Positions 1 through 6,144 of a DNA stretch of 6,144 nucleotides are shown in pieces. The DNA is from Candidatus Igneacidithiobacillus taiwanensis (GTDB taxonomy: Bacteria > Pseudomonadota > Gammaproteobacteria > Acidithiobacillales > Acidithiobacillaceae), in NCBI GenBank assembly GCA_002341825.1, contig DDOU01000058.1, positions 19,386 to 25,529 of the forward strand. Reading direction: 5' to 3'. Below the pieces are notes generated by a model. The model was not told where the DNA came from, searched no databases, and saw only the letters and a program-made list of their open reading frames with translations. The position numbers and the translations under genes are program-made. The stretch's first letter is position 1. Each line of letters starts with the position of its first letter.

Positions 1-1650
1 GGGGATTCGACGCTATTCCTTTCTGGCTCCTTTACGCGTGCCGGTCTGTGGCGTGGCTGGGGTGCGAGCCCACAAGGGCGCACGAATGTGGCATTGGGTT
101 GGCAGCAGCCCTATGCTGATGGCGTCGTTCGCCTCTTTTACGTGCATGACGACTACCGGGCCGACAACTATCAGCCACTGACCTTTGCCCAGAGTCAGGA
201 TCTCGACCGTTTTGCGCGGTTGGCCTATGCCGCTGATCCCAGCAGCAACCCAGCGCTGCCGCAGGCGGCCTTCTATCAGGGTTACAATCACCAACATTTT
301 CAAGACGATGCTCTACTGCTCTCCTGGCAACAGTCTTTGCAAGACTGGGGTAGCCTGACCCTTGTTCCCTATGGATTGCGCGAGACGGGCGAATACTGGC
401 GCGGCATCGTCATCGCGGGCCAGCCGTTGGTCCAGCGTTCTGCCATCGATACTTGGCGCTGGGGGGTGCAGCTACGCTGGCGCAAAGATCTGCAAAACTG
501 GCATTGGTCGGCGGGATACGCTTTCGACGCCAAAAATCCCCCGCATCCCTTGCTGAACAGCGCCTTGTTTGCCCCTACCGCCGCTGGTGGCTTGCGCTTT
601 TTGCGTTGGTCGCAGCTAGGGAAAGGCGCCAGCCCCGAGCGTGTTCACACCCTGTACGGTGAGGGAGAGTGGCGTGCCGGGCCCTGGTCGCTGAGCGCCG
701 GAGGGCGCTATCTTTGGGATACCTTGCCCGGTATTACCAGCTTTGCCCCGGCAAGCACCCAAGCCACGGCGCTGAGTGCGGCCCTCAGCACGGCAACACC
801 CGTTCCGGCTCTCTCGGTGCGGGGGCCTACCTTGCGCGCTTTTCTACCATATGCGGCGGCACAGGTGCTGTTGGCCCCCGATTGGCTCTTGCGGCTATCG
901 GCAGGCAGTACGGTCGCCAATCCCGGTTACGATCTATGGCCGGCGTATCAGCAGAATGCCGCTGTCTTTCAGCGCGCCGGCCTGTCGGTGCAAAATCTTT
1001 GGAACGCCCAACGCCTACAGCGCAATGATCAGGGTGATCTGGCGCTGCGCTGGTTTGGTGCGCGCGGTTTTGTCGAGGGGCTCTTCTACTACGGTACTTT
1101 TGCCCATAAGTCGGTACCCGTATACGATGCTCTGGCTGGCCTGACCTATCCGCAAAATGTGGGGGATGGGCGCAGTTACGGTGCCAGCCTGAGCACGCAG
1201 TGGCAACTGGCGCCACGTTGGCAGCTGGCAGGCAATGCAAGTTACAGCCGCAGCGTTTTTGCGCGCGACCTCACCATTGCCGGCGCAGAGCCCCTACCCG
1301 TTGCTGGGTTGCAAACCCCGGATACTCCCCTGTGGACGGCCAATTTAGCCGTGGAATATGCCAACCTGCACTGGCACGCCGGTCTCTTGGAACATTACCT
1401 GGGTCAGCGTTGGGCCGACAGTCTGCATCGTCAGCCCATTTCTGCCTATTTTCTAACGGATGCCCATGTCGGCTATGATTGGTCGCAAAGCCAAGGGCGC
1501 TGGAGCCTCGAGCTTTGGGTCTATAATCTGTTGGATCGCCGAGCGATTGGCTTGGTAAACACCGGCGGCCCCACCCTCGACGCCGGTGCCAATTTCTATC
1601 CCCTGGCACCACGGACGGTGGCCCTTAGCCTGGCTTGGCATTATTTCTGA
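1..1650 (+). CDS. TonB-dependent outer-membrane receptor, C-terminal part (5' truncated by window edge)
   Basis: This is the beta-barrel part of a TonB-dependent receptor, which takes up a scarce ligand across the outer membrane using energy from TonB/ExbB/ExbD. The frame is open from base 1, so the GTG at 88 is an internal valine codon and not a start. Some 549 codons are visible, ending in TGA. Signal peptide, plug and the first barrel strands lie outside the window; full-length family members usually have about 650-800 residues. What is seen: alternating amphipathic strands rich in Trp/Tyr/Leu separated by polar loops, a late 'LELWVYNLLDRRAIG' strand matching the family's C-terminal 'N-L-F/L-D-R-R/K' motif, and a last strand 'PRTVALSLAWHYF' ending in Phe, as needed for barrel assembly by BAM. 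The visible part contains no cysteine. The 3' end overlaps the opposing small membrane gene by 10 bp. The ligand is unknown. Confidence is high for the family, low for any substrate. Confidence 0.9.
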   Translation, partial: GDSTLFLSGSFTRAGLWRGWGASPQGRTNVALGWQQPYADGVVRLFYVHDDYRADNYQPLTFAQSQDLDRFARLAYAADPSSNPALPQAAFYQGYNHQHFQDDALLLSWQQSLQDWGSLTLVPYGLRETGEYWRGIVIAGQPLVQRSAIDTWRWGVQLRWRKDLQNWHWSAGYAFDAKNPPHPLLNSALFAPTAAGGLRFLRWSQLGKGASPERVHTLYGEGEWRAGPWSLSAGGRYLWDTLPGITSFAPASTQATALSAALSTATPVPALSVRGPTLRAFLPYAAAQVLLAPDWLLRLSAGSTVANPGYDLWPAYQQNAAVFQRAGLSVQNLWNAQRLQRNDQGDLALRWFGARGFVEGLFYYGTFAHKSVPVYDALAGLTYPQNVGDGRSYGASLSTQWQLAPRWQLAGNASYSRSVFARDLTIAGAEPLPVAGLQTPDTPLWTANLAVEYANLHWHAGLLEHYLGQRWADSLHRQPISAYFLTDAHVGYDWSQSQGRWSLELWVYNLLDRRAIGLVNTGGPTLDAGANFYPLAPRTVALSLAWHYF

Positions 1651-1853
1651 GGGTCTGGATTACGCCCAGCGCGGCGCCGCAGCAGGGCGTAGATCGGGCA
1701 ATAGCCACTTGCTGCCGTCGCGATCAACAAGAGCCCGGAGAAGGTCCACTCCTTGTACGGGAAGGGGTTCATGAAATAGATGGCAAGCAGGATGACGCCA
1801 AAATAGAGACGCAACCAGCGCTCGATGGGTTGCATATTGACCGGGATACGCAT
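1641..1853 (-). CDS. Small two-helix inner-membrane protein, DUF2892 (YgaP-like transmembrane) family
   Basis: A 70-residue protein with two predicted membrane helices, at about residues 13-29 and 37-55. The N-terminal 'NMQPIERWLRLYFGV' and the end of helix 2, 'SGYCPIYALL', match the DUF2892 pattern (N-x-x-x-x-R-x-x-R-x-x-x-G, then G-x-C-P-x-Y-x-x-L). Known members are small inner-membrane proteins, sometimes fused to rhodanese as in E. coli YgaP; the role of stand-alone forms is poorly defined. The tail (RRRAGRNPDPQK) is basic and probably cytoplasmic. The ATG at 1853 is preferred because AGGAG lies 8 nt upstream. A GTG three codons further out (1862) would give 73 residues, but it overlaps that ribosome binding site. 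The stop is TAA at 1643-1641, inside the last codons of the convergent receptor gene. It is divergent from the second receptor and shares its upstream region. C52 could be redox-active or bind a thiol ligand, but that is inference. Confidence 0.82.
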   Translation of the reverse strand: MRIPVNMQPIERWLRLYFGVILLAIYFMNPFPYKEWTFSGLLLIATAASGYCPIYALLRRRAGRNPDPQK

Positions 1854-1861
1854 GGGCAGCA

Positions 1862-1871
1862 CTCCTCTTCC
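1862..1871 (-). promoter_or_regulatory. Ribosome binding site deciding the start of the DUF2892 gene
   Basis: Read on the - strand this is GGAAGAGGAG, followed by TGCTGCCC and then the ATG at 1853. The AGGAG core (1862-1866) sits 8 nt from that ATG, an ideal spacing. The upstream GTG candidate (1862-1860) uses the last G of this motif and so would have no usable spacing. This places the start at 1853. Confidence 0.75.
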
Positions 1872-1966
1872 GACATCAAAGTGTTCTTATTCTGCGCTCC
1901 CGAAAGCCTTCTGCCAAGGTAAATTTTCTTATGGATTTTATCTGGGCATAAATATAAAAAATTGAA

Positions 1967-2022
1967 AAATCATAAATTTGTCATGAATTGTTCATAAAAA
2001 CGTAACACTCCTTTGCTAGCAT
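1967..2022 (+). promoter_or_regulatory. Predicted PhoB-type activator array and -10 element upstream of the second TonB receptor
   Basis: Four tandem 11-bp units can be read: AAATCAT+AAAT (1967-1977), TTGTCAT+GAAT (1978-1988), TGTTCAT+AAAA (1989-1999) and ACGTAAC (2000-2006). The known PhoB box is two 7-bp CTGTCAT-like repeats separated by 4 AT-rich bases, the same 11-bp pitch. The middle pair (1978-1995) matches 13 of 18 consensus positions by my count; the promoter-proximal unit is weak. Exactly 10 nt after the last unit lies TAGCAT (2017-2022), preceded by TG (2014-2015) as in an extended -10. The 10-nt gap is the geometry of classic E. coli Pho promoters such as phoA. No credible -35 hexamer sits 16-18 bp upstream of this -10, as expected for an activator-dependent promoter. 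The start site would fall near 2029, giving a leader of about 42 nt. An OmpR-family relative of PhoB or chance in AT-rich DNA are the alternatives. Confidence 0.5.
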
Positions 2023-2035
2023 TCACAAACATTCA
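2020..2035 (+). repeat. Direct repeat CATTCA at 10-bp pitch around the predicted transcription start
   Basis: CATTCA occurs at 2020-2025 and again at 2030-2035, separated by CAAA. It spans the end of the predicted -10 and the expected start site, so a protein bound here could block initiation. It is short and may be chance. Confidence 0.3.
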
Positions 2036-2058
2036 TACGTTTAACCGACCGCTACTAC

Positions 2059-2063
2059 AGGAG
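2059..2063 (+). promoter_or_regulatory. Ribosome binding site of the second TonB receptor
   Basis: AGGAG followed by 7 nt (TACTCTC) and then ATG at 2071. This supports that ATG as the start, in agreement with the signal peptide that begins there. Confidence 0.8.
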
Positions 2064-2070
2064 TACTCTC

Positions 2071-4473
2071 ATGTCCCCTCGCAAAACGCGTTGGCGAGCG
2101 CTTTCGCTCGCCGTGGCTGCCGCCCTGTCGCACAGCGCCTTTGTTTGCGCCCAAGATGCCCCGGATACCGCTACACCCCCGCATCAGCACAAGCATCATC
2201 AGCAGCAAGCGGTGAATGTGGGCGAAGTGGCAAATAATGTCGTCACCCAATCTGCCTTTGCAGGTCGCACGCCGCTCTTACCCAGTCAAAAAGAGATCTT
2301 CCACTCCGGTATTTCCAGCAAAGTATTGAGCCGTGCCGAAATCGAGGCAGCGGGACCAGCAGCGGGTGGCGCACAGATGCTGAGTTATGCTCCCGGCGTC
2401 AATGTCCTTGCCAGCTACGGAACCGGTGCTGCCAAGGCACAGATCAGTATCGACGGTATCAAGCAGGGCTGGGGAAATCCGAAGGGCTCCGAGGCGGCGC
2501 ACAGTATTGCGGTGGAGTTTGATGGCATCCCGATGAACAACCCCGCCACGGGACTCTGGCAGTCACCCCAAGTCAACCAGCCCTCCCTCATCAAAGGGAT
2601 CCATGTGACCTACGGGCCGGGAAACCCGCAAAATCGGTGGTTCAACAATATCGGTGGTAGTATCGATTTCGTTCCGATCCAACCTACTGCCAAGCCCGGT
2701 GCGAGTGTCGGTATAGAATATGGCAGTAATGAATTCAAGAATGTTCATTTTGACATTCGTACGGGCAATATCGATGGGTTTTCGGCGATACTTGCTGGTG
2801 GCGTCAGTAGCGGAAACAGCTTTCTGGGCGTTCCGGCCGGCACCACCCTTTATAGCCCGTCGGGCGTGGTGCTCCCCAGCCACAGCTATGCTTGGTTTTT
2901 CAAAGTTCGCAAGGAGTTCCATACTGGGGACGACAGCTTTGGTGCCTATCTAGCGTCTGGTTCCGCCTACAAGCCGTATGATATTCCGGTGAATGCTGCC
3001 TCGGGGACAACCATCAACGGTTTTGACGACAAGACCGGAAAACCGATCCCCGGCCCCTTGTATAGTCAGCAGACTTCAGGCTTCTACAATGCTGCGCCCT
3101 ATAAAATTGATTCCAACAGTACCTGGATGTTCTATAATAAGTTGAATGTCGATATTGGTTCTGCAACCATTTTGCACAATGACATTTGGTATCGCTATGG
3201 ACACCGCCTGCACAACCGCTATGCCTCTTTTGCCGTTGGTGCACCTAATACCAATGAGTATAACGATCCGCATAGCGCGACCTATGGCGATAAGCTCTGG
3301 TTTGATAGTAACTTGCCCTACAATCAGATCGGTTTTGGCGGGTACTTCATCAAGAGCAGAGATAATACGAAGAACGCCTTTTTCAGCAGCTATCCGCCCT
3401 ACAATGCCAATCGCTTCGTTCCCAACGACAAGTATCGCAGCAATTTTCTCGATGTGACGAATCTGTCGGCGTTCTTCCAGGATAGAATTCACATCATCCC
3501 CACCCTGGATATTACCCCTGGGGTACGCGTTGAGCAGTGGCAACTCAACTACACTCCCTACACCACCGAAACTTTCCCGGAAGCGAGCAAACTCTATCCC
3601 AAGGGAAATCAAGCAAAATTGCCTGCCGATTCACGTAGTTTGAGCGCGGTAGAGCCGTCGGTGAATATCAATTGGCGACCCATGTCTCATCTGGCTCTCT
3701 TTGCGAGTTACGGTGAGGCCAACCAGATTCCTGCCTTTGGCGGCGGCGGTGGTCCTTTCCAGGCCATTCCTGGTAGTTCTCTCAGTTTGGAAAAAGGGCA
3801 AAATTATCAGGCAGGGTTCAAGGTGCATGTCCGGCATCAGGGATTTTTGCATCATTTTCTGTTCAGCGCCAACTGGTATTTTACCCGCTTCTCGGATCAG
3901 TACCTACCCATCACCCTGGCCAATGGCGATGTCATCAATGCCTTTGGTACTTCGGATTATGAAGGCGTAAACCTCTATGCCGTCGACAATCCAGTCTACT
4001 GGCTGCATCTGTTTGGGAATTTGTCCTTGCAGCAGGCGCATTTCAGCAACTACGAGGTGCATGATAAAAATTATAATGGTCTGCCCATTGCCAATGTACC
4101 GGATAGTACTTTCAATATTGGTGCCTATACGAAGAGCTTCGTGCATGGTATTTTGCTCGAACCGCGAATTTGGCTCCAATATGTTGGACCGCAGGCGCTC
4201 TACGATAGTATTACCAAGTCGCCGTCGCCTTCGGCAAAACTACCGGCCTATACCCTCTTGAATCTGGCTTTGCACAGCAAGATTCCTCTACATTTGCCAT
4301 ACTTCCGCAACGTGGGGGTGGATGTCGATCTGCTGAATGTTGCTGGTAATCGCTACAATAGCTATGAGTACATCAGTAGCGGCGGCACCTATGGTCCCAA
4401 CACCAAGGGTGATTTGGTGGGTTTACCGGGAGAGCCGAGAACCTTCTATGTCAGTTTGACGGCAAATTTCTAG
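2071..4473 (+). CDS. TonB-dependent outer-membrane receptor, complete (800 aa)
   Basis: A full-length TonB-dependent receptor of normal family length. In order: a Sec signal peptide at residues 1-27 (basic MSPRKTRWR, an Ala/Leu core, likely cleavage after VCA); a short Pro/His/Gln linker with His at 38, 40, 42 and 43; a possible TonB-box stretch near 47-53 (AVNVGEV); a plug at about 75-205, with 'LSYAPGVNV' (104-112), the conserved 'DGIPMNN' (151-157) and 'GGSIDF' (195-200); then the barrel from about 210 to 800. The barrel ends with 'VDLLNVAGNRYNSYEY' and the final strand 'RTFYVSLTANF' with terminal Phe. Five consecutive glycines occur at 557-561, after 'YGEANQIPAF', the place of the family's 'G-x-R/N-x-P' strand end. 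The mature part has no cysteine. It is preceded by a good ribosome binding site and a PhoB-like promoter, so phosphate-starvation control is possible. The ligand is unknown; the FecA-like and siderophore classes cannot be told apart here. GC in the coding region is locally low compared with the first receptor. Confidence 0.95.
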   Translation: MSPRKTRWRALSLAVAAALSHSAFVCAQDAPDTATPPHQHKHHQQQAVNVGEVANNVVTQSAFAGRTPLLPSQKEIFHSGISSKVLSRAEIEAAGPAAGGAQMLSYAPGVNVLASYGTGAAKAQISIDGIKQGWGNPKGSEAAHSIAVEFDGIPMNNPATGLWQSPQVNQPSLIKGIHVTYGPGNPQNRWFNNIGGSIDFVPIQPTAKPGASVGIEYGSNEFKNVHFDIRTGNIDGFSAILAGGVSSGNSFLGVPAGTTLYSPSGVVLPSHSYAWFFKVRKEFHTGDDSFGAYLASGSAYKPYDIPVNAASGTTINGFDDKTGKPIPGPLYSQQTSGFYNAAPYKIDSNSTWMFYNKLNVDIGSATILHNDIWYRYGHRLHNRYASFAVGAPNTNEYNDPHSATYGDKLWFDSNLPYNQIGFGGYFIKSRDNTKNAFFSSYPPYNANRFVPNDKYRSNFLDVTNLSAFFQDRIHIIPTLDITPGVRVEQWQLNYTPYTTETFPEASKLYPKGNQAKLPADSRSLSAVEPSVNINWRPMSHLALFASYGEANQIPAFGGGGGPFQAIPGSSLSLEKGQNYQAGFKVHVRHQGFLHHFLFSANWYFTRFSDQYLPITLANGDVINAFGTSDYEGVNLYAVDNPVYWLHLFGNLSLQQAHFSNYEVHDKNYNGLPIANVPDSTFNIGAYTKSFVHGILLEPRIWLQYVGPQALYDSITKSPSPSAKLPAYTLLNLALHSKIPLHLPYFRNVGVDVDLLNVAGNRYNSYEYISSGGTYGPNTKGDLVGLPGEPRTFYVSLTANF

Positions 4474-4498
4474 ACCCAAAGAGCAGTCTGTGCAGTAG

Positions 4499-4530
4499 CA
4501 AGGCCCTCGCCAAATTTGGCGAGGGCCTTG
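4499..4530. terminator. Perfect 32-bp palindrome, probable bidirectional terminator
   Basis: The arm CAAGGCCCTCGCC is followed by the self-complementary AAATTT and then the exact reverse complement of the arm; I checked all 16 base pairs. As RNA it gives a 13-bp GC-rich stem with a 6-nt loop. It lies between the stop codons of two convergent genes (4473 and 4561), 25 nt after the receptor stop and 30 nt after the permease stop on its own strand. Downstream T-runs are weak on both strands (TTGTGTGGTGTCATTCTTTG on the + strand), so it lacks a textbook U-tract. Confidence 0.7.
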
Positions 4531-4560
4531 TGTGGTGTCATTCTTTGTCAAAACCCGACG

Positions 4561-6144
4561 TTACAGAGAAATTCCCTCTCTCTCCATGGCGGCAAAATAG
4601 TCTGCAACGCGACCATCGGGAACGGTGACTCGTAAGGCCCAGAACATGGAAAACAGGGCGAGTATGGTCACCCAGAGCATCGACCAGAAAAAGCCGATAT
4701 CGCCGATTCCACCCAAGACCTTGGGGCCAAAGTAGGAAAGCACCCAGAGACCGATAAAGTACGGAAAAATCCAGCTGATGTTGTAGAACCCGGACATTCC
4801 CGAGTCCTTACCACGTAGGAGGCGCAGAATTCCGTAGATGATCAGTACCGCAAACAAGGCACCAAAGATGTAGCTCAGGGCTTGGAAGCCGCCCCAGAAG
4901 GCGACCAGCGAAGACATAATGAAAGCGGCTGGCGCAATGACGGGAGCTGCCCAGAGGCGGAAGGGACGCTTGAGCTCCGGTACGGAGCGGCGCAACTGCA
5001 AGAGGACGATCGGCCCAATACCGTAGGTGATGACGGAAATGGTGGTAATGAAACCGACGAGCTTCTGCCAAGAGGGAAAGGGCAGAAAGTAGAGACAGCC
5101 AATCCCGTAAGCCACAATCACCCCCACCCAAGGCACGCCCGAGGGGCTAATTTTGGTGAAGATCTTTGGACCGGCACCAACTTCACCATTGGCGACCACC
5201 GCTCGCGCGGCGGAAGTGCCATACACCAAGGCAGTGCCTCCAGGGGAAATCAGGGCATCGGCATAGATCAGTACCGCCAGCCAACCAATTCCGAGCAGAG
5301 AGGCAATAGCCGCAAAGGGTCCGAATAAGCCCGGAAAGTTCAGTTTCTGCCAACCCTGCGCTACCTGATCCGGTGGCATGGCTACGAGAAAGGCCCATTG
5401 CAGACCTACATAAATAATGGCACCGACGACGATGGCGCCAATCACCGCGCCTGGAATGTGACGCCCGGGATTCTTCGCTTCGCCCCCCAACTCGATAGCT
5501 TGACGAAAACCCAAGTAGCTGAAGACGATGCCGGAGGAGGCCACGGCTACGAACATCCCGTGGAAGCTGCTCTTCCAATGCAGTACATGGAGATTTTCGG
5601 GATGGTAACTGGCACTGACCAGGACGATGATGGTGAGGACGGGGATGGCCAACTTCCACCAGCCGAGGCCGGAAAAGAGCATAGCCACCCGTCGGATGCC
5701 CAGAAAGTTGAGTAGAAACATCACCCCCAGTAGCAATACTGCGGCGAGCAAGCCCAAGCCGCTCAACAAGCCTGTATTCCCTTGTAGCAGGCCGGGAATA
5801 TAGTTGTTGGCGTAGGTGAGCACCGCCACCACCTCTACCGGGGCGATGGCGATATAAAACATGAACAATAGCCAAGCCCAAATTTTGCCGAGCAGATCGC
5901 CATGTACTACATTGGCAATGTGTGCGGCAGCGCCAGCGCGAGGAAAGAGCGGCCCGACCTCGGCGTAGGTGAGCCCCAGGAGCAGAATGGTGACAGCGCC
6001 GATGATCCACGAACCAATACTCAGCGGGCCGGCGATTTGTGCCGCATTCAGAGGCCCAAAAAGCCAGCCGGAGCCGATGATACCTCCCAGGCTCGCAAAA
6101 ATCAGGCCCGAAAAACCGACTTCTCGTTTTAATTTCCCGGTCAT
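4561..6144 (-). CDS. APC-superfamily amino acid permease, about 14 membrane segments (AspP/YveA-like)
   Basis: A 527-residue inner-membrane carrier of the amino acid-polyamine-organocation superfamily, expected to import an amino acid or related solute with protons. Hydrophobic segments lie at about 12-30, 39-58, 88-110, 125-150, 162-178, 197-215, 232-256, 274-298, 336-356, 361-383, 400-418, 422-441, 455-473 and 484-505. Diagnostic motifs: 'GGIIGSGWLFG' (20-30) in helix 1, the Gly-rich unwound stretch that binds the substrate carboxylate in this fold; 'YAEVGPLFPRAGA' (60-72) after helix 2; and 'FRQAIELGGEAKNPGRHIPGA' split over 213-233, with the conserved E-A-K-N-P-x-R-x-I-P loop. Length and motifs resemble B. 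subtilis YveA (aspartate-proton symporter), a comparison from memory, so the substrate is not assigned. The start ATG is the last codon of the window, and its ribosome binding site and promoter lie outside. An earlier in-frame start cannot be excluded, but 'MTGKLKREVGFSGL' is a typical beginning. It converges on the receptor gene and shares its terminator. Confidence 0.9.
   Translation of the reverse strand: MTGKLKREVGFSGLIFASLGGIIGSGWLFGPLNAAQIAGPLSIGSWIIGAVTILLLGLTYAEVGPLFPRAGAAAHIANVVHGDLLGKIWAWLLFMFYIAIAPVEVVAVLTYANNYIPGLLQGNTGLLSGLGLLAAVLLLGVMFLLNFLGIRRVAMLFSGLGWWKLAIPVLTIIVLVSASYHPENLHVLHWKSSFHGMFVAVASSGIVFSYLGFRQAIELGGEAKNPGRHIPGAVIGAIVVGAIIYVGLQWAFLVAMPPDQVAQGWQKLNFPGLFGPFAAIASLLGIGWLAVLIYADALISPGGTALVYGTSAARAVVANGEVGAGPKIFTKISPSGVPWVGVIVAYGIGCLYFLPFPSWQKLVGFITTISVITYGIGPIVLLQLRRSVPELKRPFRLWAAPVIAPAAFIMSSLVAFWGGFQALSYIFGALFAVLIIYGILRLLRGKDSGMSGFYNISWIFPYFIGLWVLSYFGPKVLGGIGDIGFFWSMLWVTILALFSMFWALRVTVPDGRVADYFAAMEREGISL

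Noticed and set aside
88..90. GTG as start codon of the first receptor
   Set aside because: The same frame is open back to base 1 with barrel-like sequence, and a start here would give a receptor without signal peptide or plug.
1671..1680. GCGGCGCCGC palindrome after the first receptor as a terminator
   Set aside because: It is only 10 bp with no loop and no T-run, and it lies inside the Arg-rich coding end of the DUF2892 gene.
1635..1922. A 95-codon + strand reading frame opposite the DUF2892 gene
   Set aside because: It is the complement of a gene with recognisable family motifs, has no ribosome binding site of note, and its composition is not protein-like.
1921..1970. Sigma-70 promoter for the DUF2892 gene on the - strand (TAAAAT or TATATT as -10)
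   Set aside because: Several -10-like hexamers occur in this AT-rich stretch, but none has a fair -35 at 16-18 bp, so no single promoter can be supported.
2134..2157. Lipoprotein signal around C26 of the second receptor
   Set aside because: The residues before C26 are A-F-V, not a lipobox such as L-A-G; VCA followed by Q fits ordinary signal peptidase I cleavage.
3076..3612. A 178-codon - strand reading frame inside the second receptor
   Set aside because: It is antisense to a clear receptor barrel, shows no recognisable motif, and is explained by the codon bias of the sense gene.
5183..6010. A 275-codon - strand frame overlapping the permease in another phase
   Set aside because: It is Arg/Ser/His-rich and low in hydrophobic structure, typical of a shifted frame of a GC-rich membrane protein gene.

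Overview
This 6.1 kb window comes from a Gram-negative bacterium: it holds two outer-membrane TonB-dependent receptors, one with a clear Sec signal peptide. GC content is moderate, and a sampled high-GC stretch is about 63%. The overall style would fit a gamma-proteobacterial or Acidithiobacillus-like chromosome, but this taxonomic guess rests on general impression only.

Layout, left to right: (1) positions 1-1650, + strand, the C-terminal 549 codons of a TonB-dependent receptor whose start lies before the window. (2) 1641-1853, - strand, a 70-residue two-helix membrane protein of the DUF2892 (YgaP-like transmembrane) type, overlapping the receptor tail-to-tail by 10 bp. (3) 1854-2070, an AT-rich divergent intergenic region. 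It carries a tandem array of 11-bp repeats resembling PhoB boxes, placed exactly 10 nt upstream of a -10 element, and then a good ribosome binding site. (4) 2071-4473, + strand, a complete 800-residue TonB-dependent receptor with a signal peptide, a His-rich linker, a plug and a barrel. (5) 4474-4560, a short convergent gap with a perfect 32-bp palindrome that probably terminates transcription from both sides. (6) 4561-6144, - strand, a 527-residue APC-superfamily amino acid permease with about 14 membrane segments. Its ATG is the last codon of the window.

The two receptors would import scarce solutes across the outer membrane using TonB/ExbB/ExbD energy; neither substrate can be read from sequence. 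The permease is an inner-membrane carrier, probably for an amino acid, and is transcribed separately. The most interesting signal is the predicted PhoB-type control of the second receptor. If real, it would point to phosphate-starvation induction rather than the iron (Fur) control usual for this family. No RNA genes, mobile elements or CRISPR arrays were seen, and I found nothing that amounts to a clearly new multi-gene system.
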